A DNA stretch of 64,000 nt from Streptomyces sp. NBC_01463 (GCA_036227345.1 CP109468.1:5270001-5334000), one strand, 5' to 3'; counted from the first letter of the stretch, positions 15,969 through 25,161 are shown. Translations and numbers: made by a program. The notes: generated by a model not told the origin, from the sequence alone.

Positions 15969-15985
15969 CTTGTCCGGCGGACAAG
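15969..15985 (+). promoter_or_regulatory. Hairpin touching the ribosome-binding site of the zinc-ribbon gene
   Basis: CTTGTCCGGCGGACAAG forms a 7-bp stem with a 3-base loop ending directly against GAGGAG, the ribosome-binding site. The word CTTGTCCGGCGGA also occurs at the terminator at 5163. It may shape translation, or simply be a dispersed repeat. Confidence 0.45.
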
Positions 15986-15995
15986 AGGAGCAGGC

Positions 15996-16376
15996 ATGAG
16001 CGAGATCGCAGCAACCACCGTGCACGAGGCGTATGCCTTCGCCTGCATGAGGTGCGGACACGGCTGGGAACAGGCCTACGAAATAGAGCACCACGTCGAC
16101 GCCTCCAACAACGCATTCGTGGTCTACAAGGCGGACGGCGAGCGTGTGCCGTCCCCACTGTCCACGCCCACCTGCACGAACTGCGGCGGGCACGTCGTAC
16201 GGATCATGCGGGCCGGCCGGGTCTCGACGGTGCAGCAACTGCTCCAGAACCGCCGCCCCGCCGACGCCGAGGCACGGGACGGGGAGAACGCCGACCCCGT
16301 GGCGGCCACCGCCGCCCCGGCCGGGGACCACCACTGGCACCTCTCCGACCTGCTGCATCCCTTCCACCGCAAGTGA
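15996..16376 (+). CDS. Small zinc-ribbon protein of unknown function
   Basis: 126 residues. Two Cys pairs form a zinc ribbon: FACMRCGHGW near the N-terminus and TCTNCGGHVVR about 45 residues later, separated by a beta-rich segment (EIEHHVDASNNAFVVYKADG). The C-terminal third is low-complexity and ends in a His-rich tail (DHHWHLSDLLHPFHRK) that could bind metal. I know of no assigned function; it is conserved in Streptomyces. GAGGAG stands five bases before the ATG at 15996. It lies between rsmI and tatD on the same strand but probably has its own promoter. Confidence 0.82.
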   Translation: MSEIAATTVHEAYAFACMRCGHGWEQAYEIEHHVDASNNAFVVYKADGERVPSPLSTPTCTNCGGHVVRIMRAGRVSTVQQLLQNRRPADAEARDGENADPVAATAAPAGDHHWHLSDLLHPFHRK

Positions 16377-16402
16377 CGGAAGGGCCCGTGGCCGCGGCCT
16401 CG

Positions 16403-16408
16403 TACGAT
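16403..16408 (+). promoter_or_regulatory. -10 hexamer of leaderless tatD transcript
   Basis: TACGAT ends seven bases before the ATG at 16416; there is no ribosome-binding site between. Confidence 0.55.
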
Positions 16409-16415
16409 CGTGGCC

Positions 16416-17282
16416 ATGAGCCGTACCGAAGCCCCGCCGCTGCCCGAGCCCCTACGGGTGCCGGTCGCCGATTCGCACACCCACCTGGACATGCAGGACG
16501 GCACCGTCGAGGAGGGCCTGGCCAGGGCCGCCGCGGTGAACGTGACGACCGTGGTCCAGGTGGGCTGCGACGTGAAGGGCTCGCGCTGGGCCGCCGAGAC
16601 CGCGGCCGCGCACCCCAGCGTGCACGCGGCGGTGGCCCTGCATCCCAACGAGGCGCCGCGCATCGTGCACGGGGATCCGGACGGCTGGTCGCGGCAGGGC
16701 GCGCGCGAGGGGGGCGGGGCGGCCGCACTCCAGGACGCCCTCGCCGAGATCGACGCCCTGGCCGCGCTGGACCACGTACGCGCCGTCGGCGAGACCGGAC
16801 TCGACTACTTCCGGACCGGGCCCGAGGGCATGGCCGCCCAGGAGGAGTCCTTCCGGGCCCACATCGAGATCGCCAAGCGGCACGGCAAGGCGCTCGTCAT
16901 CCACGATCGCGAGGCGCACGCCGATGTGCTGCGCATCCTCGCGGACGCGGGCGCCCCGGAGCGGACCGTCTTCCACTGCTACTCCGGCGACGCCGACATG
17001 GCCCGGATCTGCGCGGACGCCGGGTACTTCATGTCGTTCGCCGGCAACATGACGTTCAAGAACGCCCAGCCGCTGCGCGACGCCCTGGCCGTCGCCCCCG
17101 CCGAACTGGTCCTGGTCGAGACGGACGCCCCCTTCCTCACCCCCGCCCCGTACCGCGGACGGCCTAACGCGCCGTATCTGATTCCGGTCACGCTGCGCGC
17201 CATGGCGGCCGTCAGGGGAGTCGACGAGGACACCCTGGCGGCGGCGATCGCCGAGAACACCGCGCGCGCGTTCGACTACTGA
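16416..17282 (+). CDS. TatD family metal-dependent DNase
   Basis: 288 residues. The metal-binding motif DSHTHLDM, the VGETGLDYFR Glu motif, HDREAHADVL, VFHCYSGD and the late VETDAPFLTPAPYRG are the conserved TatD segments. TatD enzymes are TIM-barrel 3'-5' nucleases that process DNA ends and are implicated in repair or nucleic-acid clearance; the older link to Tat secretion is not supported. The ATG at 16416 is used because of the leaderless-type promoter; GTG at 16410 is in frame but closer to the -10. Confidence 0.93.
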   Translation: MSRTEAPPLPEPLRVPVADSHTHLDMQDGTVEEGLARAAAVNVTTVVQVGCDVKGSRWAAETAAAHPSVHAAVALHPNEAPRIVHGDPDGWSRQGAREGGGAAALQDALAEIDALAALDHVRAVGETGLDYFRTGPEGMAAQEESFRAHIEIAKRHGKALVIHDREAHADVLRILADAGAPERTVFHCYSGDADMARICADAGYFMSFAGNMTFKNAQPLRDALAVAPAELVLVETDAPFLTPAPYRGRPNAPYLIPVTLRAMAAVRGVDEDTLAAAIAENTARAFDY

Positions 17283-17419
17283 CCGGCTGCCGGGCGAGCG
17301 CCGGCCCGATGTCGCCACACTGTGTAGTCGCAACGCTTTGGAGAGTGACGCATCCCTCCGCTATCGTCCCGGGCGCGCAAGAGTGAGCCGGCCGGTACGG
17401 ATCTTCTGGAGCGAGCGTC

Positions 17420-18595
17420 GTGAGCAATTCGCAGGGCAGTCACCGTGCAGCACGCGGCAGGGGGCGTACGGCGGCCGCCGGGACGCGCGGGCCCGCCACC
17501 GTCGTGGTACCGGCGCCGTCCCCCGTACCCCCGCACGAGGAACTGACGCTCGCCGCGTGGCCGCTCCGCACCGCGACCGTCGTCGACCTGAAGGCGGCAC
17601 CCGGCCTCACCGCCGCCGGCCGCGCCGCGCAGGCCCCCACGCTCACCGCACCCCTGGCACCGGCGCCCGGCGGGCGGGCCGGGACCCGGCGGGCCGCACG
17701 GCGCAGACGGGTCTCCGTCGGGCCCGAGCAACTGCGCCGCCTGGTCCCGCAGGCCCTCGTCGTCGCCTTCCTGGCGGGCGGCACGACCGCGTTCGTCGCC
17801 GAGGACAAGGCGGTGACGCTGGACGTCGACGGGGAGCCCCGCACCCTGCACACCTTCGCGGACGACGTCGGCGAACTCCTCGCCGAACAGGGCGTCGACG
17901 CGGCCGCGGCCGCCGAGGTCTCCCCGGCCCCCGGCACCCCGATCGGCGACGGCGACGTGGTCACCGTCGGCGGCCCGCGCCCGGTGACCCTCACCCTCGA
18001 CGGGGTGCGGCGCCGGGTCTGGACCTCCGAGCACACCGTCGGGGCCGCCCTGCGCCGGCTCGGCGTGCGGGCCGACGGCGCCTACCTCTCCGTCTCCCGG
18101 GCCGCGCCGATCGGCCGCACCGGGCTGACCCTGGACGTACGCACCGAGCGCACCGTCACCGTGATGGCCGACGGCCGCGAGCACACCGTCCGCACCAACG
18201 CCGCCACCGTCCGCGAGGCGGTCGCCCGGGCCGGTGTCGCCCTGCACGGCGAGGACACCACGTCGGTGGCCCCGGAGAGCTTCCCGCGCGACGGCCAGAC
18301 CGTCTCGGTGCTGCGGATCACCACCGCCCGGGTGGTGCGCGAGGAACTGCTGCCGTACGCCGTGGAACGCACCGGGGACGACGGCCTGCCCACCGGCACC
18401 GAGGTGGTCGAGCGCGAGGGGCGGGACGGCTCGCGCCGGGTGATGTACGCGCTGCGGACCGTCAACGGCGTCCGGCAGAAACCCCGGGAGCTGGCCACCG
18501 AGGTCGTACGGGAGCCGGTCAGCCGGATCGTGAAGGCCGGCACCGGGCCACGCACCACCGGGAAGCTGTACGTCCGGCCGGGAGCGCGGCCGTAG
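17420..18595 (+). CDS. DUF348/G5-domain membrane-anchored protein, RpfB-like but without the catalytic domain
   Basis: 391 residues. A basic, disordered N-terminus (1-110) precedes one transmembrane helix (LVPQALVVAFLAGGTTAF), then three ubiquitin-like DUF348 repeats (each with a V.L..DG....T......V...L...G pattern, about 135-300) and a G5 domain (about 305-380) ending IVKAGTGP. This is the architecture of RpfB resuscitation-promoting factors, which normally continue into a lysozyme-like Rpf domain. Here the stop follows 10 residues after G5 and rsmA starts 9 bases later, so the lytic domain is absent. It could bind cell wall or scaffold other hydrolases. GTG start with GGAGCGAG upstream. Confidence 0.87.
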   Translation: MSNSQGSHRAARGRGRTAAAGTRGPATVVVPAPSPVPPHEELTLAAWPLRTATVVDLKAAPGLTAAGRAAQAPTLTAPLAPAPGGRAGTRRAARRRRVSVGPEQLRRLVPQALVVAFLAGGTTAFVAEDKAVTLDVDGEPRTLHTFADDVGELLAEQGVDAAAAAEVSPAPGTPIGDGDVVTVGGPRPVTLTLDGVRRRVWTSEHTVGAALRRLGVRADGAYLSVSRAAPIGRTGLTLDVRTERTVTVMADGREHTVRTNAATVREAVARAGVALHGEDTTSVAPESFPRDGQTVSVLRITTARVVREELLPYAVERTGDDGLPTGTEVVEREGRDGSRRVMYALRTVNGVRQKPRELATEVVREPVSRIVKAGTGPRTTGKLYVRPGARP

Positions 18596-18598
18596 GCT
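18593..18598 (+). promoter_or_regulatory. -10 hexamer of leaderless rsmA transcript, sharing its first bases with the upstream stop codon
   Basis: TAGGCT ends six bases before the GTG start of rsmA. Its TAG is the stop codon of the DUF348/G5 gene. Confidence 0.45.
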
Positions 18599-18604
18599 TG
18601 ACGG

Positions 18605-19510
18605 GTGAGCACCACAGAGCCCGACGCCCTCCTGGGCCCCGCAGACATCCGCGAACTGGCCGCGACGCTGGGCGTACGCCCCACCAAGCAGCGCGGCCAG
18701 AACTTCGTCATCGACGCCAACACGGTCCGCCGGATCGTGCGCACCGCGGAGGTCCGCCCCGATGACGTGGTGGTCGAGGTCGGCCCCGGTCTGGGCTCGC
18801 TGACCCTGGCGCTGCTGGAGGCGGCCGACCGCGTCGTCGCCGTCGAGATCGACGACGTGCTGGCGAGTGCCCTGCCGGCCACGGTCGCGGCCCGGATGCC
18901 GGAGCGCGCCGACCGGTTCGCCCTCGTCCACTCCGACGCGATGCTCGTACGGGAGCTGCCGGGACCGCCGCCGACCGCGCTGGTCGCCAACCTTCCGTAC
19001 AACGTCGCCGTGCCCGTGCTGCTCACCATGCTCGACCGCTTCCCCAGCATCGAGCGGACCCTCGTCATGGTGCAGGCCGAGGTCGCCGACCGGCTGGCCG
19101 CCAGGCCCGGCAACAAGGTCTACGGAGTGCCGTCGGTGAAGGCCAACTGGTACACCGACGTCAAGCGCGCCGGCTCCATCGGCCGCAAGGTCTTCTGGCC
19201 CGCGCCGAACGTCGACTCCGGGCTCGTCTCGCTGGTGCGCCGGAGCGAGCCCGTCGCGACGACGGCGAGCAAGGCCGAGGTCTTCGCGGTCGTCGACGCC
19301 GCCTTCGCCCAGCGCCGCAAGACGCTGCGGGCCGCCCTGGCCGGCTGGGCGGGCTCCGCGCCCGCCGCCGAAGCCGCCCTGGTCGCGGCCGGCATCTCGC
19401 CGCAGGCCCGCGGCGAGGCACTGACGGTCGAGGAGTTCGCCGCCATCGCCGAGAACAAGCCCACCGGGGACGTCCCCGCCGCCAACGAGTCCGCCGGGAG
19501 TGCCGAGTGA
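18605..19510 (+). CDS. rsmA: RsmA (KsgA), 16S rRNA dimethyladenosine transferase
   Basis: 301 residues. The enzyme dimethylates the two adjacent adenosines of the 3'-terminal hairpin loop of 16S rRNA during small-subunit assembly. Seen motifs are [22 protein letters not shown] (SAM motif I), [19 protein letters not shown] (catalytic NLPY) and [19 protein letters not shown]. The GTG start has no ribosome-binding site but a TAGGCT hexamer at leaderless spacing. The 3' end overlaps ispE by GTGA. The rpf-rsmA-ispE order is widespread in actinobacteria. Confidence 0.96.
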   Translation: MSTTEPDALLGPADIRELAATLGVRPTKQRGQNFVIDANTVRRIVRTAEVRPDDVVVEVGPGLGSLTLALLEAADRVVAVEIDDVLASALPATVAARMPERADRFALVHSDAMLVRELPGPPPTALVANLPYNVAVPVLLTMLDRFPSIERTLVMVQAEVADRLAARPGNKVYGVPSVKANWYTDVKRAGSIGRKVFWPAPNVDSGLVSLVRRSEPVATTASKAEVFAVVDAAFAQRRKTLRAALAGWAGSAPAAEAALVAAGISPQARGEALTVEEFAAIAENKPTGDVPAANESAGSAE

Positions 19511-20400
19511 GCGTCACCGTCCGGGTACCCGCCAAGGTCAACGTCCAGCTCGCGGTCGGTGCCGCGCGCCCCGACGGCTTCCACGACCTGGCCAACCTCT
19601 TCCTCGCCGTCGGTCTGTACGACGAGGTCACCGTCACCCCGGCCGAGGGGCTGCGCATCACCTGCTCGGGGCCCGACGCCGCCCAGGTCCCCCTGGACGC
19701 CACCAACCTCGCCGCCCGTGCCGCGGCCGCGCTGGCCGGGCGGCACGGCATCACGCCCGATGTGCACATCCACATCGCCAAGGACATCCCCGTCGCGGGC
19801 GGCATGGCGGGCGGCAGCGCCGACGGCGCCGGCGCCCTGCTGGCCTGCGACGCGCTCTGGTCCACCGGCGCCTCGCGCGACGAGCTCCTCGCGATCTGCG
19901 CCGAGCTGGGCAGCGACGTGCCGTTCAGCCTGGTCGGCGGGGCGGCCCTCGGGGTCGGCCGCGGTGAGCGGCTGACGCCGGTCGAGGTCGGCGGCACCTT
20001 CCACTGGGTGTTCGCGGTCGCCGACGGCGGCCTCTCCACCCCGGCCGTCTACCGCGAGTTCGACCGGCTCACGGCCGGCACGCAGGTGCCCGTGCCCGCC
20101 GCCTCACCCGCGCTGCTGGAGGCGCTGCGGACCGGTGACGCCGCCACCCTGGCCGGGGCGCTGAGCAACGACCTCCAGGCCCCGGCCCTGTCGCTGCGGC
20201 CCTCGCTGGCAGGCACCCTGGCCGCGGGCACCACCGCGGGCGCCCTGGCCGCGCTGGTCTCGGGCTCCGGCCCGACCACCGCGTTCCTCACCGAGGACGA
20301 GGCGTCGGCCCGTAAGGTCGCCGACGCGCTGACCGCCTCCGGGACCTGCCGCACCGCCCGGATCGCCGCGTCCCCGGCCCCGGGCGCCACGATCCTCTGA
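19507..20400 (+). CDS. ispE: IspE, 4-diphosphocytidyl-2-C-methyl-D-erythritol kinase
   Basis: 297-residue GHMP kinase of the non-mevalonate isoprenoid pathway, phosphorylating CDP-methylerythritol at the 2-hydroxyl. The substrate motif [13 protein letters not shown] and [11 protein letters not shown] open the protein, the ATP-binding Gly-rich loop is [16 protein letters not shown], then [12 protein letters not shown] and a final [10 protein letters not shown]. The GTG start overlaps the rsmA stop, so the genes are coupled. The N-terminus starts almost directly with the conserved motif, which supports this start. Confidence 0.96.
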   Translation: MSVTVRVPAKVNVQLAVGAARPDGFHDLANLFLAVGLYDEVTVTPAEGLRITCSGPDAAQVPLDATNLAARAAAALAGRHGITPDVHIHIAKDIPVAGGMAGGSADGAGALLACDALWSTGASRDELLAICAELGSDVPFSLVGGAALGVGRGERLTPVEVGGTFHWVFAVADGGLSTPAVYREFDRLTAGTQVPVPAASPALLEALRTGDAATLAGALSNDLQAPALSLRPSLAGTLAAGTTAGALAALVSGSGPTTAFLTEDEASARKVADALTASGTCRTARIAASPAPGATIL

Positions 20401-20430
20401 CCGGAAGCGCGGCGGGGTGTGCGGTCCGGC

Positions 20431-21075
20431 TCAGCCGAGCCGCACGCTCCGCTCCGCCAGCTCGAAGGCCGGCAGCATCCCCTGGTGCTCCTGCGCGTCC
20501 AGCCCGCCCAGATGCACCACGACCGGTCCGTCCGGGGTGGCGACGGCGAAGGCCCGGGCCGGGCGCGACTCCTCCATGACCTTGCTGTAGACGGTGTAGC
20601 CCACCTCGGTCACGGCGAGCTTCCCGGCCGTCGTCTCCTTGTACGTGATCTTCGAGGCGTTCTCGTCGGCCTTCACGAAGCCCTCCAGCGCCTGGCGCGG
20701 GGTGCCGGCCTTGCCGTCGCCCTGCCACACCCGCAGGAACCCGATGTGCCCGGCGGGCTTCGCGTCGATCTCGCAGACCATGGCGACCGGGCCCTGCCGG
20801 CTGAACGCGGCGAACTCCGAGCCCGGCTCGTCCGCCACCACGGCCTTCGCCTTCCAGTGCTGCGCCAGATCGAAGACGACGGGCAGCTCGCACCCGGAAC
20901 CGGAGCCCCCGACCGTGCCCCCCTTGGCCGCGGAGCCCCCGGCCGTCTTCCCCGCCGCCGTGCCGCCCGGCTTCGTGTCCACCCGCGCACCGCCGCCGGA
21001 CTCCGACGAACAGCCGGTCAGCGCCACGGCCGCCAGCAGGACGGGCGCCAGCCCGCGTACCGCCATACCTGTCAT
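20431..21075 (-). CDS. Putative lipoprotein of unknown function
   Basis: 214 residues. A short signal peptide ends in a lipobox (VALTGCSS), so the mature protein should be lipid-anchored outside the membrane. A Gly/Lys/Thr-rich linker follows, then a globular part with CELPVVFDL, VCEIDAKPAGHIGFLRVW and a second half rich in beta strands (LAVTEVGYTVYSKVM, FAVATPDGPVVVHLGG). I recognise no named family. Start at the ATG 21075; an inner ATG at 21066 is also possible. It is convergent with ispE and divergent from the ABC-F gene. A longer minus-strand frame continuing to 23151 is antisense to the ABC-F gene and not real. Confidence 0.82.
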   Translation of the reverse strand: MTGMAVRGLAPVLLAAVALTGCSSESGGGARVDTKPGGTAAGKTAGGSAAKGGTVGGSGSGCELPVVFDLAQHWKAKAVVADEPGSEFAAFSRQGPVAMVCEIDAKPAGHIGFLRVWQGDGKAGTPRQALEGFVKADENASKITYKETTAGKLAVTEVGYTVYSKVMEESRPARAFAVATPDGPVVVHLGGLDAQEHQGMLPAFELAERSVRLG

Positions 21076-21231
21076 GAAGTTCCCCACCCCGGTGGAATTC
21101 GGGCCCGCCCCCGGGCCTTGATCATTTCGGGCAAGGTACCGCACAGCGGCGGCCGTGAGGCCGCTCGTACGGGAGTCCGCGCCACGGCGACTACGCTGGA
21201 GGTCAGTGTTCTCCTTCGAGCTGGAGCGTTT

Positions 21232-23049
21232 GTGGCCGTCAACCTCGTCAATGTCGAGCAGGTCAGCAAGGTGTACGGCACCCGTGCGCTGCTCGACGGT
21301 GTGTCCCTCGGTGTGTCCGAGGGGGACCGGATCGGTGTCGTCGGCCGTAACGGAGACGGCAAGACGACCCTCATCCGGATGCTCGCCAAGCTGGAGGAGG
21401 CGGACACCGGCCGCGTCACCCACAACGGCGGACTGCGCCTCGGTGTCCTGACCCAGCACGACTCGCTCGACCCGCAGGCCACCATCCGGCACGAGGTCAT
21501 CGGCGATCTCGCCGACCACGAGTGGGCGGGCAGCGCCAAGATCCGCGATGTGCTGACCGGACTCTTCGGCGGTCTCGACCTGGCCGGCTTCGAGCAGGGC
21601 CTGGACACCGTCATCGCCCCGCTCTCCGGTGGCGAACGCCGCCGGATCGCGCTCGCCAAGCTGCTCATCGCCGAACAGGACCTGATCGTCCTCGACGAGC
21701 CGACCAACCACCTCGACGTCGAGGGCATCTCCTGGCTGGCCGGCCATCTGCGCGCCCGCCGCTCCGCCCTGGTCTGCGTCACCCACGACCGGTGGTTCCT
21801 CGACCAGGTCTGCACCCGCATGTGGGACGTCCAGCGCGGCACGGTCCACGAGTACGAGGGCGGCTACAGCGACTACGTCTTCGCCCGCGCCGAGCGCGAG
21901 CGGATCGCCGCCACCGAGGAGGGCAAGCGGCAGAACCTGATGCGCAAGGAGCTGGCCTGGCTGCGGCGCGGCGCCCCCGCCCGTACGTCCAAGCCGCGCT
22001 ACCGCATCGAGGCGGCCAACGAGCTGATCGCCGATGTGCCGCCGCCGCGCGACACCAGCGCGCTGATGAAGTTCGCCAACGCCCGGCTCGGCAAGACCGT
22101 CTTCGACCTGGAGGACGTGACCGTCCAGGCCGGCCCCAAGACGCTGCTCACCCACCTCACCTGGCAGCTCGGTCCCGGCGACCGCATCGGCCTGGTCGGG
22201 GTCAACGGCGCGGGCAAGACCTCGCTGCTGCGGGCGCTGGAACAGGCGGCCCGCACCCAGGGCGACGCGCAGCCCGCCGCCGGGAAGATCGTCGTCGGCA
22301 AGACCGTGAAGCTGGCCTACCTCTCCCAGGAGGTCGCGGAGCTCAACCCGAACCTCCGGGTGCTGGAGGCCGTGCAGCAGGTGCGCGACCGGGTCGACCT
22401 CGGCAAGGGCCGGGAGATGACCGCGGGCCAGCTCTGCGAGCAGTTCGGCTTCTCCAAGGAGAAGCAGTGGACGCCGGTCGGGGACCTCTCCGGTGGTGAG
22501 CGGCGCCGGCTCCAGATCCTGCGCCTGCTGATGGACGAGCCGAACGTCCTCTTCCTCGACGAGCCCACCAACGACCTCGACATCGAGACCCTGACCCAGC
22601 TGGAGGACCTGCTCGACGGCTGGCCCGGGTCGATGATCGTGATCTCCCACGACCGGTTCTTCATCGAGCGGACCACGGACCGGGTGCTGGCGCTCCTGGG
22701 CGACAAGTCGCTGCGGATGCTGCCGCGCGGCATCGACGAGTACCTGGAGCGCAGGCTGCAGATGGCCGGCGCCGCCGTGCCCGCCGCACCCGCCGCCTCC
22801 AACCGGGCCGAGACCCCGGCCGTGCCGGCCGTCTCGCCGCAGGAGGCGCGCGCGGCGAAGAAGGAGCTGCAGAAGGTCGAGCGTCAGCTCGACAAGATGT
22901 CGACCCGCGAGACGACGCTGCACGCCCAGATCGCCGACAACGCCACGGACTTCGAGAAGGTCGCGAAGCTCGACGCCGAACTGCGCGAACTGGTCTCGGA
23001 GCGCGATGTGCTGGAGATGCGCTGGCTGGAGCTGGCCGAGGACGCCTGA
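21232..23049 (+). CDS. ABC-F family ATP-binding protein
   Basis: 605 residues, two complete ABC cassettes and no transmembrane segment, the ABC-F layout. Cassette 1 has Walker A GRNGDGKTT (about 38), signature LSGGERRRIALAKLL and Walker B LIVLDEPTNHLD; cassette 2 has GVNGAGKTS, LSGGERRRLQILRLL and VLFLDEPTNDLD. The C-terminal 100 residues form a charged coiled coil. Such proteins act on ribosomes, as translation factors or antibiotic-resistance factors; no adjacent biosynthetic genes point to self-resistance, so a housekeeping role is likelier. GTG start with GGAG upstream and a TACGCT -10 at 21192. The linker between cassettes holds the usual basic LMRKELAWLRRGAPARTSK segment. Confidence 0.93.
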   Translation: MAVNLVNVEQVSKVYGTRALLDGVSLGVSEGDRIGVVGRNGDGKTTLIRMLAKLEEADTGRVTHNGGLRLGVLTQHDSLDPQATIRHEVIGDLADHEWAGSAKIRDVLTGLFGGLDLAGFEQGLDTVIAPLSGGERRRIALAKLLIAEQDLIVLDEPTNHLDVEGISWLAGHLRARRSALVCVTHDRWFLDQVCTRMWDVQRGTVHEYEGGYSDYVFARAERERIAATEEGKRQNLMRKELAWLRRGAPARTSKPRYRIEAANELIADVPPPRDTSALMKFANARLGKTVFDLEDVTVQAGPKTLLTHLTWQLGPGDRIGLVGVNGAGKTSLLRALEQAARTQGDAQPAAGKIVVGKTVKLAYLSQEVAELNPNLRVLEAVQQVRDRVDLGKGREMTAGQLCEQFGFSKEKQWTPVGDLSGGERRRLQILRLLMDEPNVLFLDEPTNDLDIETLTQLEDLLDGWPGSMIVISHDRFFIERTTDRVLALLGDKSLRMLPRGIDEYLERRLQMAGAAVPAAPAASNRAETPAVPAVSPQEARAAKKELQKVERQLDKMSTRETTLHAQIADNATDFEKVAKLDAELRELVSERDVLEMRWLELAEDA

Positions 23050-23099
23050 CCGTCCGGCCCAACTGATGTGACTGGTGCGGCCGGTGAGGCCCGTGGGGC

Positions 23100-23112
23100 G
23101 GGTGGTAGAAAG
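23100..23112 (+). promoter_or_regulatory. Conserved upstream element of the propeller genes, copy 1
   Basis: GGGTGGTAGAAAG occurs here and again at 24996-25008, in each case upstream of a PQQ-propeller gene and inside a longer similar stretch (GCCCGTGG before, AGCCC after). It is probably part of the promoter or a regulator site; TAGAAA could serve as the -10. Confidence 0.5.
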
Positions 23113-23204
23113 TAGCCCTGCCCACGCGGCAGCCGAACCGCGTCGCCTCACCGGCCGTCACGCGGCAACGCACCAGCACATCAGCAGAACAGGGGGACGG
23201 GCCG

Positions 23205-24881
23205 ATGAGCCAGCCGCCCGGACAGCAGCCGCCGCAGGGCGGGTTCGGAGCTCCTTACGACCCGCCGCCCGGGGCGTACCCGCCCGCCGCCGGTCCGTAC
23301 CACCAGCCAGGCCCCTACGGGCAGCAGCCGCAGCCGGGATACGGATACGGCTACCCGCCCCACATGCCTCCCGGACAGCAGCCGACCGGGCAGCAGCCGC
23401 CGCAGCCCGGCGGTCCGCGGCCCGGCGGCCGGTTCCGCGGCCGGAGCGGCCGGGTCGTCGGTGCCGCGCTCGCGGTGGTGCTCCTGGCCGGCGGCGGCAT
23501 CTGGTACGCCACCGGCCCGGACGGCGGCAGCGGGAAGCCCGCGGCCGGCGGTCACAGCTCCGCAGCGCCGGCCCCCGCCCCCACCGGGAGCGGGCAGCAG
23601 GGCACGGCCGACGGCGACTCCGGGATCAGCCCCGACGCCGAGGCGGAAGCCGTCAACGAGCAGCTGAAGCCGGGGGAGTCGAAGGTCGGCTGGCTCCAGA
23701 AGGGCGGCGTCGACCTGCCGCGCAACGGCTCGGACGTGTTCGGTCCGTGGATCGTCGGCGACACCGTCGTCAAGGCGATGTACCGCACGGTGTCCGGCTA
23801 TTCGGTCGCCGACGGCACCCGGAAGTGGAGCCTGCGGCTGCCGGCCACGGTGTGCGCGGCCCCCTCGCAGGCGACCGCCGACGGCAGGATCGTCCTCGGT
23901 ATCGAAGGCAGTACGGCGTCCGACGCGTCCTGCGACAACGTCCAGATGGTCGACCTCACGACGGGCAGGGCAGGCTGGCGCAAGGAGTTCGTCCGCACGG
24001 GCGCCTGGGACGGGCTCTCCGACGTCGCGATGGCGATCAACGGGGACACCGTGACCGTGGGCCGCACCAGCAGGACCGATGCCTTCCGGGTCAGCGACGG
24101 CAAGGTGGTGTTCGGGAAACTCCCGGGCAACTGCCAGCCGTTCGGCTTCGCCAGCGGCCCGGTCGCGGTCGCCGCGACCAGCTGTCAGACCGCTGCGGAC
24201 GACCACAAGGAACAGCAGGTGCAGCGGATCGACCCCGCCACCGGCAAGGTCCGGTGGACGTACAAGGTGAAGAAGGGCTGGCAGGTCGACCGGTTCTACT
24301 CGGCCGATCCGCTGGTCGTCTCGCTGAAGCAGCCCGAGAAGTGGGCCATCCTCGTGCTCAACTCCGACGGCACCTACCGCACCCAGCTCTCCGGCGGGCC
24401 CGGTGACTACGGGCCCAAGTGCGACGACGACCTGATGACCCTGGGCAAGAACCTCGACAACTGCATGGGCGTCGCCGCCGACGCGAACACGTTCTACCTG
24501 CCGACCAAGGTGGTCCCGGGCAAGAAGGGGGACCGCAACAAGGTCGTCGCCTTCGACCTGACCACCGGCAAGCCCCGGTGGACGGCCGACTCCCCCGTGG
24601 GACAGCCGGTCATGCCGATGCGGACGGAGGCCGGCAAGCTGCTGATGTACGCGGCGCCGGCCAGGAACAGGGGCGGCGCCATCCTCTCCCTCCCGGCCAC
24701 CGGCGGCACCCCGCGGACGGTGCAGCGCCACCCCGCGGCGGGATCCTCCATGGAGCGCGGGTTCTTCGATCCACGCGTCCTCTACACGGGCGGCCGCACC
24801 CTCCTCATGCAGACGAGGATCAGCGGCATCACCGACGGGGACGAGATCGAGATGCGGTCGATGGTGGCGTTCGGCCCGTGA
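23205..24881 (+). CDS. Membrane-anchored PQQ-like beta-propeller protein, paralogue 1
   Basis: 558 residues. A Gln/Pro/Gly-rich N-terminal tail (1-75), one transmembrane helix (VVGAALAVVLLAGGGIWYA, about 84-103), a Ser/Ala linker and an extracellular beta-propeller of PQQ/YVTN-like blades with repeated D...TG...W and V.AFDLTTGKPRWTADSP units. Conserved core words DLPRNG, GPWIVGDT and MYRTVSGYSVADG recur in paralogue 2. The tail should be cytoplasmic and the propeller outside. Function unknown; such propellers can sense, scaffold or bind cell-wall material. First of three tandem paralogues. AGGGGGA precedes the ATG. Confidence 0.87.
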   Translation: MSQPPGQQPPQGGFGAPYDPPPGAYPPAAGPYHQPGPYGQQPQPGYGYGYPPHMPPGQQPTGQQPPQPGGPRPGGRFRGRSGRVVGAALAVVLLAGGGIWYATGPDGGSGKPAAGGHSSAAPAPAPTGSGQQGTADGDSGISPDAEAEAVNEQLKPGESKVGWLQKGGVDLPRNGSDVFGPWIVGDTVVKAMYRTVSGYSVADGTRKWSLRLPATVCAAPSQATADGRIVLGIEGSTASDASCDNVQMVDLTTGRAGWRKEFVRTGAWDGLSDVAMAINGDTVTVGRTSRTDAFRVSDGKVVFGKLPGNCQPFGFASGPVAVAATSCQTAADDHKEQQVQRIDPATGKVRWTYKVKKGWQVDRFYSADPLVVSLKQPEKWAILVLNSDGTYRTQLSGGPGDYGPKCDDDLMTLGKNLDNCMGVAADANTFYLPTKVVPGKKGDRNKVVAFDLTTGKPRWTADSPVGQPVMPMRTEAGKLLMYAAPARNRGGAILSLPATGGTPRTVQRHPAAGSSMERGFFDPRVLYTGGRTLLMQTRISGITDGDEIEMRSMVAFGP

Positions 24882-25161
24882 CCGCGGGTTGTCGCGAGCG
24901 GCACGTCTGACGGCTCCTTAGGCGTAACGGCGGCATCACGGGGCGGTTCTCCCTTGGGAACAAGGGGTGGACCGAACCGGAGCCCGTGGTGGGCCGGGTG
25001 GTAGAAAGAAGCCCCGCTCGACTGTCGTGACACTGCGGGATCCATGCCCGATTCGCTCCATTTCGCCGGGGATTCAGGGGTCTTGACCGACCCTCGGAGC
25101 CCCGGCGTGATCGCGGGGGAGTCCGGACCGGGCACCGGACCGCATGAAGGGGGACGCGCTG
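24882..25161. other. Intergenic region between propeller paralogues 1 and 2
   Basis: 280 bases without a credible gene. It holds the second copy of the conserved element (24996-25008) and a long 5' leader before paralogue 2. Confidence 0.5.
24996..25008 (+). promoter_or_regulatory. Conserved upstream element of the propeller genes, copy 2
   Basis: Second exact GGGTGGTAGAAAG, 153 bases before the start of paralogue 2. Surrounding bases are also similar to copy 1, so the promoter region was duplicated along with the gene. Paralogue 3 has no copy. Confidence 0.5.

Noticed and set aside
20431..23151. A 906-codon minus-strand frame joining the lipoprotein with the antisense of the ABC-F gene
   Set aside because: Only the last 214 codons have a signal peptide and lipobox; the rest is antisense to a clear ABC-F protein.
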